Source: JAWCLZ01 sp038850275 (GTDB lineage Archaea; Halobacteriota; JAWCLZ01). From it: 34,941 bases of DNA. The stretch lies in contig JAWCLZ010000014.1 in NCBI GenBank assembly GCA_038850275.1, positions 1 through 34,941 of the forward strand, given 5' to 3'. This document shows positions 1 through 7,306 of this stretch, piece after piece. The notes under the pieces were generated by a model. The model saw only the letters and a list, made by a program, of their open reading frames with translations. It had not been told where the DNA came from and did no database searches. Position 1 is the stretch's first letter; every line of letters starts with the position of its first letter. The position numbers were made by a program, and so were the translations under genes.

Positions 1-331
1 GAGCTGAAAGTGCTCTATTTGCAACTACCATAACAATAGGCATCCGCAGTCCCGATGCGATGAATAAAAGCTCGTGCATTAATGCTAAGCCCTGCGAGGA
101 TGTTGCAGTAAAAGCTCTAGCACCAACTGCCGCTGCACCTATGCAAGCACTCATTGCAGAGTGCTCTGATTCAGCATTGATATATTCAGCTATTAGTTCT
201 CCATTTGCTACAAATTGAGCAAGTCTTTCTACTATATGCGTTTGAGGTGTAATTGGATAGCTAGCTATCACATCCACATCAGCAAGTTTAACTGCTTCAC
301 TCACAGCGTGAGATACTTCCATGCCCAGCAT
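1..331 (-). CDS. porA: Pyruvate/2-oxoacid:ferredoxin oxidoreductase alpha subunit (PorA), N-terminal part
   Basis: Partial gene: it starts at ATG 331 on the minus strand and runs off the left edge, leaving about 110 N-terminal residues. PorA forms the pyrimidine side of the thiamine diphosphate site in the enzyme that links 2-oxoacid decarboxylation to ferredoxin and CoA. Visible hallmarks are the SYPITPQT segment near residue 26, a glutamate-rich AESEHSAM segment, and a GLALMHELLFIASG stretch, all typical of this domain I. A strong Shine-Dalgarno sequence (AGGAGGAG) lies just upstream and overlaps the end of porD. The order porG-porD-porA matches archaeal four-subunit enzymes. Substrate choice (pyruvate or another 2-oxoacid) cannot be proved from this fragment; pyruvate is the most likely. 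Confidence 0.88.
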   Translation of the reverse strand, partial: MLGMEVSHAVSEAVKLADVDVIASYPITPQTHIVERLAQFVANGELIAEYINAESEHSAMSACIGAAAVGARAFTATSSQGLALMHELLFIASGLRMPIVMVVANRALSA

Positions 332-333
332 TT

Positions 334-585
334 TCACTCCTCCTCTTGAACCATAGTTATAGCTTNNNNNNNNNNATAATCAAGGTTAATTTCATATCCC
401 TTAATAGTTAATGAAATGGCAGCATCAGGACAGAAGATCCAGCAGGCTCCGCATTTATCACATTTTGAGAGGTCAATTATGGGTCTATGGGTTCTCCATT
501 CTCCTGTTTTATATTCGATAGAGTTGCCTGGGGATGTTAAGATTCCAGCTATCTCTACTTCTTTCCAACTTGGAAGTTTTTTCAT
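334..585 (-). CDS. porD: Pyruvate:ferredoxin oxidoreductase delta subunit (PorD), ferredoxin-like, interrupted by an N gap
   Basis: Small ferredoxin-like subunit that carries electrons from the thiamine site to external ferredoxin. One complete 4Fe-4S motif is visible, CDKCGACWIFCPD (C-x2-C-x2-C-x3-C), after the GEWRTHRPI segment typical of PorD. The family has a second motif of the same type between DY and the C-terminal AITMVQEE segment. Here that place is a run of ten Ns (366-375), so the second motif is not seen. The N run is too short to hold the missing 14 or so residues, so I treat it as a gap of unknown length, not as loss of the cluster. The gene overlaps the end of porG by 4 bases and ends 2 bases before porA. 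Confidence 0.88.
   Translation of the reverse strand: MKKLPSWKEVEIAGILTSPGNSIEYKTGEWRTHRPIIDLSKCDKCGACWIFCPDAAISLTIKGYEINLDYXXXXAITMVQEEE
366..375. other. Assembly gap (10 Ns) inside porD
   Basis: Ten ambiguous bases interrupt porD exactly where its second 4Fe-4S motif is expected. The flanking reading frame is kept across the ten bases. The true missing length should be larger, about 40 bases or a value giving the same frame, if the subunit has normal length. Confidence 0.95.
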
Positions 586-1121
586 TTTTCAATCTCCACT
601 TGATTATATGCAATTTTGATAGCTTTTTCATCCTTTTCCGCGGTACTTGGAAACTTATTTTTGATTATTTCTAAAGCAGAGTTAATATTAACCAAATTTG
701 TGGCTTTTATAAAAGCACCAATCATAGGAGCATTGATAAGGGGTATGCCAAATGTTTCTAACGCAATTTTAGTAGCATTGATAACTGCAATCTTTGCCTC
801 ATTAAACTTAGACTTTAATTCAGCTAGAGATTTTTTGGAGTTAATTATCACTAAGCCATCTTTCTTAACTTTTATTTGAAGGGTTCGCAAAAGGGTTGGA
901 TCTAGAATTATTAAGATATCTGGGGAATGAATTTGCTCTCTACTTTCAATAGGTGTTTCACTTATTCTATTAAATGCCATCACAGGTGCTCCTCTTCTCT
1001 CCGGGCCAAAGCTTGGAAAAGCTTGAGCATATTTGCCCTCTTTCATTGCAGCTAAAGCTATAACTTCAGCTGAAGTAACCACTCCTTGTCCTCCTCTCCC
1101 ATACCAAATTATTTCTTGCAT
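582..1121 (-). CDS. porG: Pyruvate:ferredoxin oxidoreductase gamma subunit (PorG)
   Basis: A 179-residue gamma subunit of the 2-oxoacid:ferredoxin oxidoreductase family, of usual length for a separate gamma chain. This domain contributes to CoA binding and subunit assembly. The N-terminus carries the diagnostic GRGGQGVVTSAEVIA segment at residues 9-23, followed by AFPSFGPERRGAPV, which is strongly conserved in PorG. It is the first gene of the minus-strand unit porG-porD-porA; porD starts within its last four bases, suggesting coupled translation. A purine-rich GAGGGGAA stretch precedes the ATG by about ten bases. Two near-identical 11-bp repeats lie about 50-70 bases upstream and may be part of its control region. 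Confidence 0.92.
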   Translation of the reverse strand: MQEIIWYGRGGQGVVTSAEVIALAAMKEGKYAQAFPSFGPERRGAPVMAFNRISETPIESREQIHSPDILIILDPTLLRTLQIKVKKDGLVIINSKKSLAELKSKFNEAKIAVINATKIALETFGIPLINAPMIGAFIKATNLVNINSALEIIKNKFPSTAEKDEKAIKIAYNQVEIEK

Positions 1122-1169
1122 AGCTATTGTTCCCCTCGAACTTCACCTCTCTACAAGCTGTGTAAAAAT

Positions 1170-1191
1170 CTGTTACAGAGCTGTTATAGAG
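1170..1191. repeat. Tandem 11-bp repeat upstream of porG
   Basis: CTGTTACAGAG is followed directly by CTGTTATAGAG, with one mismatch. The pair lies 49-70 bases upstream of the porG start. A head-to-tail pair at this distance is compatible with a regulator site, but that role is inference. Confidence 0.6.
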
Positions 1192-1649
1192 AGCACGCCA
1201 ATTTAACGCTTATCTTTTAGATCATTGAAGATAAATAGTCTGCGGACTTTTTAGTATGCATTAAATTCACTTCCTCCAATGTGGTTTCTTTGACTATGCC
1301 TATGATTTTTTACTAATTACCTCCTCTTGCTTTTAACTTAGTTTTTCCTTTCAAGTACTTTAAAATATCAATATCGCTAGGGTAGTAGATATATATGCTT
1401 GAGATATTTCGGGAGTACATTTCCCTCACCTCTTCAGAGAATTTTTTTTTAGAAAGGTATTAAAATCAAATTAATAAAGAGATATATTAAGACTTGTTTG
1501 TCTTAATGATATAAACATAATCCTTCGAGAGCTTCATTGAGTTTCCCTTCGCTCTTAATATATTTTACCCTAAACGATCACTTCGATTTTAATTTAATAT
1601 TTATGCCAAGCTTGTGATTAAGGGTTGCTCTTTTGTATTAATTTATGAT

Positions 1650-1691
1650 AATGATAATTTGGACCATATCAATGATAATTTGGACCATATC
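1650..1691. repeat. Perfect tandem duplication of 21 bp
   Basis: Two identical 21-bp copies (1650-1670 and 1671-1691) of a unit that begins AATGATAATT and ends GGACCATATC. The pair is bracketed by AGGGTTG (1621-1627) and its reverse complement CAACCCT (1691-1697). No gene overlaps it. It lies about 175 bases upstream of the ribosomal operon start. Confidence 0.85.
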
Positions 1692-1825
1692 AACCCTGCT
1701 ATAGCTTCTTCTTCTCCCTAGTTTCATCGAGAACTAATAATGTCATATGACTTATAGCTTTCTTAGTCCAAGGCTGGAATAATCAGCAGAATCTCTAGGC
1801 ATGCGGCTCTTAGTTTCAAGAAATC

Positions 1826-1835
1826 TTTAAATATA
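1826..1835 (+). promoter_or_regulatory. TATA-like promoter of the ribosomal protein operon
   Basis: TTTAAATATA, preceded by the A-rich stretch CAAGAAATC that could serve as a BRE. It lies about 30-40 bases before the ATG at 1866, so transcription starting some 25 bases downstream would give a very short leader. No Shine-Dalgarno sequence precedes that ATG, which fits a nearly leaderless first gene. Confidence 0.6.
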
Positions 1836-1865
1836 TCTTACATCTACTTATTTCAGAATATTGCA

Positions 1866-2693
1866 ATGCCTCAAGGGACGCTGACGCTGCTGATTCCATC
1901 TTCGCTCACAGTGGAAAAAGAGGACCCAAAGATAAAGACATATAAAATTGGTACAATCGCTCGCGCCGCTGCAATATACCGCGTTAATAAAATAATAATA
2001 TATAAGGATAGAGAGTTCGACGATAGTAAATTCATAAGCACTATATTGAGGTATGCGGAAACACCTCAATATCTTCGTAAATATCTGTTTCCGAGGTCTA
2101 AAATACTGCGGTACGCAGGTGTGATCCCGCCTTTGCGTACTAAACATCATCCATTGGGATCAGAATCATCGAATATCGGAGACATTCGCGAAGGCATAAT
2201 ACGCGATGTAGGGTCTGATGGAAGCGCTTGGGTAGAGATTGGACTTGAACGCCCAGCCCTTCTTCGCACTAGTGCTAAAATGCGAAAAGGGGAGCGCTTG
2301 ACCATCAAGATCTTTTCGCGAGAACCACTTGAGGTAAAGGTTGCAAGGGAGGATGAAATTCCTTGCAACTGGGGCTATCGCGTAGAAGTTGGATCGAGCC
2401 TTGGGAAAATCCTCTCCAAGAGCGATGATCTGGTGATAGCTACCTCTAAAAAGGGAGAAGCGGTGAATCTCAAGCTACTCAACGAGATAGCTCAAGAGAT
2501 CAAGAACCGCTCTCTCTCCATTGCCTTTGGCTCCCCTACTCGAGGATTGGCTGAGATCCTTGGGGATGAGGGAGTTGAGCTCGCGAATGTCTCAGATTAC
2601 ATATTGAATACAATACCAAATCAAGGTACTCAAACTGTCAGGAGCGAGGAAGCAATTCACGCAACACTTGCATTGCTGAACTCGCTCCGTTGA
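1866..2693 (+). CDS. SPOUT-class RNA methyltransferase (former DUF171 family)
   Basis: A 275-residue protein of the archaeal/eukaryotic family of putative RNA (uridine-N3) methyltransferases, related to human C9orf114/SPOUT1. Known members combine a knotted SPOUT fold with an inserted OB-like domain. The N-terminus (residues 5-45) forms the alternating strand and helix start of the fold, including a KTYKIGTIARAA segment. The C-terminus carries FGSPTRGLAEIL and a late segment ending NTIPNQGTQTVRSEEA, which correspond to the knot and cofactor loops. It begins the operon immediately before L3, a placement seen in other archaea and consistent with an rRNA target. The exact modified base is not known from sequence. 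Confidence 0.85.
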   Translation: MPQGTLTLLIPSSLTVEKEDPKIKTYKIGTIARAAAIYRVNKIIIYKDREFDDSKFISTILRYAETPQYLRKYLFPRSKILRYAGVIPPLRTKHHPLGSESSNIGDIREGIIRDVGSDGSAWVEIGLERPALLRTSAKMRKGERLTIKIFSREPLEVKVAREDEIPCNWGYRVEVGSSLGKILSKSDDLVIATSKKGEAVNLKLLNEIAQEIKNRSLSIAFGSPTRGLAEILGDEGVELANVSDYILNTIPNQGTQTVRSEEAIHATLALLNSLR

Positions 2694-2706
2694 AAGGAGG
2701 AAAAAT

Positions 2707-3726
2707 ATGGGAAAGATACACCGCCCTAGGCGAGGCTCATTAGCATATAGCCCTAGGAAAAGAGCCAAGCGTGAGATACCTAGGATAAGATCGTGGCCAG
2801 AGGAGGAAGGGGCTCCTAAGATTCAGGGCTTCGCGGGATATAAAGCTGGCATGACCCATATAACGATGGTAGATGATATACCGAATAGCCCAAGTATGGG
2901 AATGGAGATCACAGTACCGGTTACGGTGCTAGAAACACCACCTATGAAGGTAGCTGCCATTAGAGCATATACTCAAACCAGCTATGGAAAGAAGGTAATA
3001 GCTGAAGCTTGGGCATCGAATCTGGATAAAAACCTTGAGAGAGCTATTGTTCTTCCCAAGAACCACGATACTCAAGCTTCTCTTGAAAAAATCGAAGAAC
3101 TCATAGCTCAAAATAAAGTTAGTGAGCTCTTTGTCATAACATATACCTTGCCAGAGAGGGTATCTGGAATACCTAAGAAAAAGCCAGAATTAATGGAGAA
3201 TAGAATTGCTGGAGGAGACATCAAGGCGAGATTTGATTATGCTAAGCAAATTTTAGGGAAAGAAATTGATGTCACAGATGTATTCTCACCTGGAGATATC
3301 GTGGATGTTTTTGCAGTTACAAAAGGGAAAGGCACACAGGGACCTGTGCAGCGCTGGGGAGTTGCGATTCAAAAGCGAAAGCACTCTAGAACAGGGAAGG
3401 AACGCCACGTTGGAACTCTTGGTCCTTGGAATCCCGGACATATTTCTTGGAGAGTCCCACAGATGGGTCAAACTGGCTATCACCAACGCGTGGACTACAA
3501 CAAGCGTATCTTGAGGATTGGAAGCGCAGGAGTTGATATCACCCCGAAGGGTGGGTTTTTAAACTATGGTATAGTTAGAAATAGCTATATCATGCTAAAA
3601 GGCTCAGTTCCAGGGCCAGTTAAGCGCTTGGTTAGATTGAGACCAGCGATTAGACCAAGTGCAGGGATACCCAAAAATGTGCCAGAGATCACCTTCATAA
3701 GCCTTGGGTCAAAGCAGGGGGCATAG
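2707..3726 (+). CDS. rpl3: Large subunit ribosomal protein L3 (uL3)
   Basis: A 339-residue archaeal/eukaryotic-size uL3, which is longer than bacterial L3. L3 binds 23S rRNA early in assembly and reaches toward the peptidyl transferase centre. Clear features are the basic N-terminus (HRPRRGSLAYSPRKRAKRE), the GFAGYKAGMTH segment near residue 42, the VTKGKGTQGPVQRWG segment, and the highly conserved PQMGQTGYHQR segment near residue 257. It starts 13 bases after the methyltransferase with AAAGGAGG as Shine-Dalgarno. L4 follows after four bases. Confidence 0.97.
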   Translation: MGKIHRPRRGSLAYSPRKRAKREIPRIRSWPEEEGAPKIQGFAGYKAGMTHITMVDDIPNSPSMGMEITVPVTVLETPPMKVAAIRAYTQTSYGKKVIAEAWASNLDKNLERAIVLPKNHDTQASLEKIEELIAQNKVSELFVITYTLPERVSGIPKKKPELMENRIAGGDIKARFDYAKQILGKEIDVTDVFSPGDIVDVFAVTKGKGTQGPVQRWGVAIQKRKHSRTGKERHVGTLGPWNPGHISWRVPQMGQTGYHQRVDYNKRILRIGSAGVDITPKGGFLNYGIVRNSYIMLKGSVPGPVKRLVRLRPAIRPSAGIPKNVPEITFISLGSKQGA

Positions 3727-3730
3727 AAAA

Positions 3731-4489
3731 ATGCAAGCTAAGGTTTTGGATTTGGAGGGCAATGTTAAGGGTGAAATAGAGTTGCCTAAAATCTTTCAAG
3801 AGCAATATCGCCCAGATATTATAAAAAGAGCTGTGCTAGCAGCTCAAGCTAATAGATTACAGCCAAAGGGAACCAAACCATATGCTGGCATGAATACCTC
3901 TGCTAAGAGCTGGGGAGTTGGTCACGGTGTTTCCCGAGTGCCTAGAATAACAAGTGGCTCTAGAGCAGCTGCTGTCCCCCAAGCAGTTGGTGGACGGGAA
4001 GCACATCCACCCAAGGTTGATAAGATTCTAGAGGAGAAAATAAATAAAAAAGAAAGGAAAATGGCAATCAAATCTGCTATTGCAGCAACCATTGATAAAG
4101 CACTTGTGAAAGCACGAGGGCATGTATTCCAAGGCGAGCTTCCAGTTATAGTGGATGATAAATTTGAGGAACTTGCAACTACGAAGGAAGTGAAGCTAGT
4201 ACTTGAGAAGCTCAAGCTCTGGGGAGATATTGAAAGAGTGAAGAATTCAATAAAGCTAAAACCCGGTAAGGGTAAAATGCGGGGAAGAGTATATAAAGAG
4301 GGAAAGAGTCTCTTGATAGTTGCCTCAAAGGAAAATAAAATTTTCAAAGCAGCTAGAAATCTTCCAGGAGTGGATATAGCAACGCCAAAAACATTGAATG
4401 CTGAACTACTAGCCCCAGGGACTCAACCAGGCAGGCTAACTCTCTGGACTGAGAGTGCGATAAAGGCACTTGAGGAGGTATTCGCGTGA
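3731..4489 (+). CDS. rpl4: Large subunit ribosomal protein L4 (uL4)
   Basis: A 252-residue uL4 of archaeal/eukaryotic type. L4 sends a loop into the peptide exit tunnel. I chose ATG 3731 (MQAKVLDLEG) because L4 proteins begin with this short strand; an upstream in-frame ATG at 3704 would overlap L3 and add nine unrelated residues. The basic loop segment GVGHGVSRVPR near residue 67 and the following GSRAAAVPQAVGGREAHPP are family hallmarks. It overlaps the L23 start by four bases. Confidence 0.96.
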   Translation: MQAKVLDLEGNVKGEIELPKIFQEQYRPDIIKRAVLAAQANRLQPKGTKPYAGMNTSAKSWGVGHGVSRVPRITSGSRAAAVPQAVGGREAHPPKVDKILEEKINKKERKMAIKSAIAATIDKALVKARGHVFQGELPVIVDDKFEELATTKEVKLVLEKLKLWGDIERVKNSIKLKPGKGKMRGRVYKEGKSLLIVASKENKIFKAARNLPGVDIATPKTLNAELLAPGTQPGRLTLWTESAIKALEEVFA

Positions 4490-4734
4490 TAATAAAGCAT
4501 CCCTATGTCACTGAAAAAGCAACTGCTTTGATAGATAAAGAAAATGCCCTGCAATTCATCGTTGACTTGAAGGCAAGTAAAAAGCAAATAAAAGAGGAAG
4601 TTGAGAAGCTGTATGGGGTAAAAGTTGTGAGTGTGAATACAATGATAACTGCAAATGGCAGGAAGAAAGCAACTGTTAAATTAAGCTCAGAGTATAAAGC
4701 TGAGGAAATTGCAACTCGCTTAGGATTATTCTGA
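4486..4734 (+). CDS. rpl23: Large subunit ribosomal protein L23 (uL23)
   Basis: An 82-residue uL23, the usual archaeal length. It sits at the exit of the peptide tunnel and forms a docking site for SRP and other nascent-chain factors. The opening HPYVTEKAT and the later EEVEKLYGVKVVSVNT are typical. Translation is probably coupled to L4 through the 4-base overlap at the start. Confidence 0.96.
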   Translation: MIIKHPYVTEKATALIDKENALQFIVDLKASKKQIKEEVEKLYGVKVVSVNTMITANGRKKATVKLSSEYKAEEIATRLGLF

Positions 4735-4743
4735 GGTGAAATA

Positions 4744-5460
4744 ATGGGCAAGCGAATAATATCTCAAGCTAGAGGAAAAGGCTCGCCCACGTATAGAGCT
4801 CCATCTCATAAATATAAAGCAGATCTAGAGCACATTAAAGTTAAAGAGGGCGAGACGGTAAAAGGAATAGTTATTGATATTGAGCACGATCCCGCGAGGA
4901 GTGCTCCAATAGCGAGAGTTAAACTAGACAATGGAGAGGAAAGACTCATACTCGTACCAGAGGGTGTTGCAGTTGGGGATGAAATTGCATGCGGTATATC
5001 CGCTGAAATAAAGCCAGGAAATACCCTCCCTTTAGCTGAGATACCTGAGGGAACACTCATCTGCAACATTGAGGCACATCCAGGTAGTGGAGGCAACTTC
5101 GCAAGAGCCTCAGGTACATATGGTATTCTCATAGCCCACGATGTGGGTAAAACAATGGTACAGCTGCCAAGTGGAGAGATGAAGTGGCTTGATCCAAAAT
5201 GCAAGGCAACAATTGGAGTTGTTGCAGGTGGAGGTAGGATTGAGAAGCCCTTTGTGAAAGCAGGCAAGAAATACTGGAAGATGAAAACCCACTCCCCGAA
5301 ATGGCCTACTGTAAGGGGAGTTGCAATGAATGCAGTTGACCACCCATTTGGAGGCGGCGGAAGGCAGCATCCAGGGAGACCGAAGACAGTTAGCCGTGGC
5401 ACGCCACCTGGGAGAAAGGTTGGAAGCATAGCTGCTAGGAGAACTGGAGTTAGAAGGTAG
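4744..5460 (+). CDS. rpl2: Large subunit ribosomal protein L2 (uL2)
   Basis: A 238-residue uL2, one of the most conserved proteins of the large subunit, needed for subunit joining and near the peptidyl transferase centre. Hallmarks are GKRIISQARGKGSPTYRAP at the start, the PGSGGNFARASGTY segment around residue 115, and the C-terminal AMNAVDHPFGGGGRQHPGRP, which includes the conserved histidine region. A short Shine-Dalgarno (GAGGTGA) precedes the ATG. Confidence 0.98.
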   Translation: MGKRIISQARGKGSPTYRAPSHKYKADLEHIKVKEGETVKGIVIDIEHDPARSAPIARVKLDNGEERLILVPEGVAVGDEIACGISAEIKPGNTLPLAEIPEGTLICNIEAHPGSGGNFARASGTYGILIAHDVGKTMVQLPSGEMKWLDPKCKATIGVVAGGGRIEKPFVKAGKKYWKMKTHSPKWPTVRGVAMNAVDHPFGGGGRQHPGRPKTVSRGTPPGRKVGSIAARRTGVRR

Positions 5461-5471
5461 GTGGAAAAATT

Positions 5472-5885
5472 ATGGTGAAGGATAAAATGGCTAAAGTTCC
5501 AAGGCGAAAGGAGGAATTCACATATCGTGGTTATACCTTAAGCGAGCTCAAGAAAATGAAACTCGAGGAATTAGCGAAGTTATTGCCCTCTAGGCAGAGG
5601 CGGAAATTACTACGCGGTTTATCGGAGAAGCATAAAAAACTGCTTGCCAAGATCAGAAGTGGCGATCCAAATGTACGCACTCATCTCCGCGACATGATTG
5701 TTTTACCAGAGATGGTTGGTAAGAAGATCTTTGTGCACGGTGGAAAAGAATTTCATCCAGTTGAAATAATCCCAGAAATGATAGGCCATTATCTTGGGGA
5801 ATTTGTATTAACGCGCAAAAAAGTGGTGCACGGCGCAGCTGGTATAGGTGCTACTAGGTCAAGCAAATATGTACCATTGAAGTGA
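5472..5885 (+). CDS. rps19: Small subunit ribosomal protein S19 (uS19)
   Basis: A 137-residue uS19 of archaeal/eukaryotic (S15-like) type, located in the head of the small subunit. Conserved segments are EFTYRGYTLSELKKM near the start, HLRDMIVLPEMVGK in the middle, and PEMIGHYLGEFVLTR plus the SSKYVPLK end. Two starts are possible: ATG 5472 has an AGGTGG upstream and ATG 5487 (MAKVPRRKEEF) has GGTGAAGG upstream. The second gives a more usual N-terminus. Confidence 0.96.
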   Translation: MVKDKMAKVPRRKEEFTYRGYTLSELKKMKLEELAKLLPSRQRRKLLRGLSEKHKKLLAKIRSGDPNVRTHLRDMIVLPEMVGKKIFVHGGKEFHPVEIIPEMIGHYLGEFVLTRKKVVHGAAGIGATRSSKYVPLK

Positions 5886-5894
5886 GGTGCATAA

Positions 5895-6356
5895 ATGGGA
5901 AGGGTGGATTATTCATTGAAATATGAAAACGAGAAAACAGCTAAAGCGATGATCTATGAAGCTGATATTTCCCCCAAAGCAAGTAGGGAGATATGTAGAG
6001 CAATAAAGGGAATGCTGCTTAAAAAAGCAGCAAGTTATCTAGAGGATGTCATTAAAATGAAACGCCCAGTTCCATTCAAGCGATATAATAGAAATGTAGC
6101 CCATAGAGGCAACTTGGAGGGATGGGATGCAGGTCGCTATCCTCAAAAAACTGCGAAGGAGTTCATAAAACTAATTAAGAATGCTGAGAACAATGCTAGA
6201 TATAAAGGTCTAGACCCTGAGAAGATGAAAATTGTACATATAGCTGCAAAGAAGGGACGTGCATTCAAAAGCATTTTCCCGAGAGCAATGGGTCGCGCGA
6301 CACCAAAGCATAGGGATAGAGTAACCTTGGAAATGATCGCGGAGGAGGTCGAGTGA
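5895..6356 (+). CDS. rpl22: Large subunit ribosomal protein L22 (uL22)
   Basis: A 153-residue uL22 of archaeal length. It lines the peptide exit tunnel opposite L4. Recognisable parts are the DISPKASREICRAIKGM helix, the RYNRNVAHRGNLEGWDAGRY loop, the archaeal/eukaryotic insert, and the tunnel hairpin GRATPKHRDRVTLEM near the C-terminus. AGGTG precedes the ATG. Its stop codon overlaps the S3 start (GTGATG). Confidence 0.96.
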   Translation: MGRVDYSLKYENEKTAKAMIYEADISPKASREICRAIKGMLLKKAASYLEDVIKMKRPVPFKRYNRNVAHRGNLEGWDAGRYPQKTAKEFIKLIKNAENNARYKGLDPEKMKIVHIAAKKGRAFKSIFPRAMGRATPKHRDRVTLEMIAEEVE

Positions 6357-7087
6357 TGGCAGTGGAGAAGAAATTCGTTCAAGAGGGCCTACGTAAAGCT
6401 CAAATGAGTGAATACTTCATGAAGCAGCTTAATCGCGCTGGCTATGGGGGCTTGAATGTGAATAGAACTCCAATGGGCACGCAGATCACAATATATGCTG
6501 AGAAACCAGGTATGGTTATAGGTAAATCAGGTAAAACCATTCACAAATTAACCACAGATATGGAACAGCTTTTCAAAATCGATAATCCTCAAATCGATGT
6601 GCAGGAGGTAAGCAAGCCAGAACTTAATGCTCAGACAATGGCAAATAGATTAGCAAGTGCTCTTGAAAGAGGCTGGTACTTCCGCAAGGCTGGGCATAGC
6701 ACTGTACAGCGAATCATGGATGCAGGTGCTCTCGGTTGCGAAGTGATAATATCAGGCAAACTCACTGGACCTAGGAAGCGTAGGGAGAAATTCGTGAGAG
6801 GTAAAATCCTGCACGCTGGCAAGCCAGCGGAGGAAAATGTAATGGTTGGGTATGCTCAAGCAATTAAAAAGCAAGGCGTACTTGGTGTGCAGGTGAGAAT
6901 TATCTTACCAACGGCATCTCTTCCTGATCAATTCAAAGTTAAGAAAGATGAGGAGCAAAAAACTGAACAGAAAACAGAGCAAACTGCGAGCGAGCACGTA
7001 GGAAAAGAGACACAAGTAGAGCAGAAAGTAGAGACACAGGTAAAGCAGAAAGTAGAGACACAAGTAGAGCAGAAAGCAGAAAAATAA
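6356..7087 (+). CDS. rps3: Small subunit ribosomal protein S3 (uS3) with a repetitive C-terminal tail
   Basis: A 243-residue uS3 from ATG 6356; GTG 6353 is an alternative, but GGAGGAGGT is better spaced to the ATG. S3 shapes the mRNA entry channel. The KH domain shows the GMVIGKSGKTIHKL loop near residue 56, and the second domain shows GCEVIISGKLTGPRKRREKF. After about residue 195 the conserved fold ends, and a charged low-complexity tail follows. Its end is three 8-residue repeats (TQVEQKVE, TQVKQKVE, TQVEQKAE) encoded by a 24-bp DNA repeat. Charged S3 tails occur in archaea, but this exact repeat looks recent. Confidence 0.96.
   Translation: MAVEKKFVQEGLRKAQMSEYFMKQLNRAGYGGLNVNRTPMGTQITIYAEKPGMVIGKSGKTIHKLTTDMEQLFKIDNPQIDVQEVSKPELNAQTMANRLASALERGWYFRKAGHSTVQRIMDAGALGCEVIISGKLTGPRKRREKFVRGKILHAGKPAEENVMVGYAQAIKKQGVLGVQVRIILPTASLPDQFKVKKDEEQKTEQKTEQTASEHVGKETQVEQKVETQVKQKVETQVEQKAEK
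7010..7081 (+). repeat. 24-bp coding repeat, three copies, in rps3 tail
   Basis: Three head-to-tail 24-bp units (7010-7033, 7034-7057, 7058-7081), each beginning ACACA and encoding eight residues. Copies differ by two or three bases. Because the unit is a multiple of three, gain or loss of copies keeps the frame. Confidence 0.9.
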
Positions 7088-7099
7088 GGAGGGGAAGAA

Positions 7100-7306
7100 A
7101 TGGCGATCTATAGAGCAAAAGAAATACGGGCAATGAAGCCTGAGGAGAGAGCTGCAAAGCTCAAAGAGCTTCAAAATGAGCTGCTGCAGCAAAAAGCAAA
7201 AGCATCCAGTGGTGGAGTGCCTGAAAATCCTGGTAGACTAAGGGAGTTGAGGAGAACCATTGCGAGGATTAAAACTATACAGCGGGAATTAGGAGAATTG
7301 AAATGA
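7100..7306 (+). CDS. rpl29: Large subunit ribosomal protein L29 (uL29)
   Basis: A 68-residue uL29, a two-helix coiled hairpin at the tunnel exit. The ALKAKEIR-like opening (YRAKEIRAMKPEER) and the C-terminal GRLRELRRTIARIKTI helix are typical. GGAGGGG precedes the ATG. Its stop overlaps the start of the RNase P subunit gene. Confidence 0.94.
   Translation: MAIYRAKEIRAMKPEERAAKLKELQNELLQQKAKASSGGVPENPGRLRELRRTIARIKTIQRELGELK

Larger units (their letters stand above)
1122..1865. other. AT-rich intergenic region between divergent por and ribosomal operons
   Basis: About 740 bases with no convincing gene. It holds the 5' regions of the por genes (minus) and the ribosomal operon (plus), a tandem 11-bp repeat (1170-1191), a tandem 21-bp repeat (1650-1691) flanked by a 7-bp inverted repeat, and a TATA-like promoter at 1826-1835. 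A 35-codon minus-strand frame (1313-1420) reads like a fragment of a protein but has no recognisable family and could be chance. Confidence 0.7.

Noticed and set aside
1650..1691. CRISPR array
   Set aside because: Only two units, directly adjacent with no spacer, and no cas genes in the window.
4806..5429. Minus-strand 207-codon open frame
   Set aside because: It lies entirely opposite L2, whose codon use opens the complementary frame. The translation has no coherent domain pattern.
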